Positions 62,754 through 64,000 of a stretch of 64,000 nt of DNA are shown one piece after another. The DNA comes from Setaria digitata (Eukaryota; Nematoda; Chromadorea; Rhabditida; Setariidae), in assembly GCA_003640385.1 (NCBI GenBank), contig RCAB01000009.1, positions 372,001-436,000 on the forward strand, written 5' to 3'. A program made the translations under genes and the position numbers. A model generated the notes under the pieces. That model made no database searches. It was not told where the DNA came from and saw only the letters and a list, made by a program, of their open reading frames with translations. Position 1 is the stretch's first letter. Each line of letters begins with the position of its first letter.

Positions 62754-63960
62754 ATGAAAGCCGCCGAGGATGTGCCGGTACGACGTTTGATAGCTGATTC
62801 TGGTGCTTTCATTAAACGGGTGCCTCTATATGTAAGTTTTAAAGCTGACGGAGTATTAAAAACGACTCCTTCTTTCTTTTTTGTCGCCAGTTAAATGAGA
62901 TATCAAGTTATTTCCATTTTTCCGGAGATTTATTCGCTCCCTGTTACCACTCACAGTGGTGGATTTCAGGATTTAGCATCGGAGATTTACACGGTATCAG
63001 GAGTAATCAGTGAATTAAAATGTGAAAAAATGCGTCATCTTCTTGAAGGTCTTCCCTATCAAATTCAAATTCGAGAACCAACGGCTGAATCTCTCCATAT
63101 CAGTTAGTATGCTGAATCAACTTCTAATGGCTTATTAGGAGTTGCATTTCTTCTAATTACCTTAGTTTTATTATGACCTGTCAACGTTTTCAATAAATAG
63201 AAATTTGATTTCTGAGAGCACAAGCCTTTGTTCAGATCGTACAGCTTAATTAGTTTATTTATCAAACTTGCGAATTTAAATTACTGAAATATTTGATGAA
63301 TTGTAAATGATTATTGAATTCATGGATGATGCTTGAATCGAAGAAGATGGTGGCACTGATTGAAAATTTTATGGATTCATTAAACTAGGGAGTTAAATTT
63401 TCATTAGGGGCTTATTTCAGTAACTGAATTTTCGAAGAAAACCGGTGATTATCCGTCACTATCAGCAGTTGACTTAAAAGTACTCTCACTGGTACACGAC
63501 CTTCATGTGGCAGAATATGGAAAGGATAGTTTAAACTATGATTTTAAACTCCTTAAGGACAACTCGGGAAGTAGTTATCCTCTAGCAAAAAACACAACAG
63601 TATCAAGTGATGAAGATGTCCAAACACACAAAGTAAGTGTTTCACAATTCTGTACAATCTCAAGAATGCAATTCATGTTATCAAGGTTTTTTTATAATTA
63701 ACGATTTTATAATTTGTTTTATTCAGTGCTTTGTCGAATTCATCACCGTCATACATGTTTTTCCCCTGAGATAAAAAGTCACTTTGTTAAAATGTGGCTG
63801 AACGTTGCAGAATTCCGTTGAACTCGATAAGAAATCAAAGTTAGACGAGGCAGAAGATATGAGTGATGTTAGTGATGATGGTACTTGGTTAAATGAGGAT
63901 AATGTGGATCGGCTACTAGAACACATTGGTGAAATAACGGTACCGGAAAAAGAAATGAAG
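62754..63960 (+). CDS. NOB1: NOB1, 20S pre-rRNA D-site endonuclease (3' end outside window)
   Basis: PIN-domain nuclease that cuts pre-18S rRNA at its 3' end during cytoplasmic 40S maturation. Four exons join in phase: 62754-62831, 62970-63102, 63421-63632 and 63811-63960, the last followed by a GTAAAT donor, so more exons lie beyond position 64000. The PIN fold begins LIADSGAFIKR (first catalytic Asp), continues with YTVSGVISELK (Glu) and EFSKKTGDYPSLSAVDLKVL (further acidic residues), all close to human NOB1. An acidic linker (residues such as SDVSDDGTW) follows; the zinc ribbon expected in the C-terminal half is not in the window. The acceptor at 63420 was chosen over 63410 because it gives HIITEFSKK, matching the family. 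Confidence 0.93.
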
Positions 63961-64000
63961 GTAAATTTCAACTGATATAGTTAAACTAAAATTTAAGACT

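Overview
The window looks like AT-rich nuclear DNA from a nematode, most likely a parasitic spirurid or filarial worm. This is inferred from many short exons, T-rich introns of about 100 to 400 bases ending in TTTCAG or TTTTAG, and proteins resembling animal orthologues. No species can be fixed from sequence alone. I rebuilt the genes by joining exons in phase; all coordinates come from reading splice sites and homology by eye. There are no bacterial operons, rRNA or tRNA genes, CRISPR arrays or recognisable transposons.

Layout. Plus strand, left part: a CRIPT gene (2483-3341); a 16-exon bifunctional peptidylglycine alpha-amidating monooxygenase (7702-14719), the enzyme that makes amidated neuropeptides; and a 25-exon CHD7/kismet-class chromatin remodeller (17133-29924, about 2,687 residues) with two chromodomains, a Snf2 ATPase, SANT/SLIDE and two BRK domains. 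A short set of unidentified plus-strand exons follows (33121-34270).

Minus strand, right part: a plasmanylethanolamine desaturase, PEDS1/TMEM189 (39024-41337); an ARHGAP20-like PH-RA-RhoGAP protein with a long Ser/Arg-rich tail (45866-56788); and the U4/U6 snRNP protein PRPF4 (58428-61653). PRPF4 diverges from the plus-strand NOB1 ribosome-maturation nuclease gene (62754 to beyond the window end).

Two AT-rich stretches without coding signal (34.3-39.0 kb and 41.3-45.9 kb) flank PEDS1. Three single N bases sit between direct copies of the same sequence and look like unmerged contig overlaps. The genes do not form one pathway: they cover peptide amidation, chromatin, ether lipids, Rho signalling, splicing and rRNA processing. 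The most notable observations are the pairwise loss of three disulfides in the amidating enzyme with every catalytic residue kept, a 38-base intron and a possible PHM-only isoform in the same gene, a possible GC-AG intron in the remodeller, a phospho-motif-like repeat array in the RhoGAP tail, and the unidentified exons after the remodeller. I found no clear new multi-gene system.
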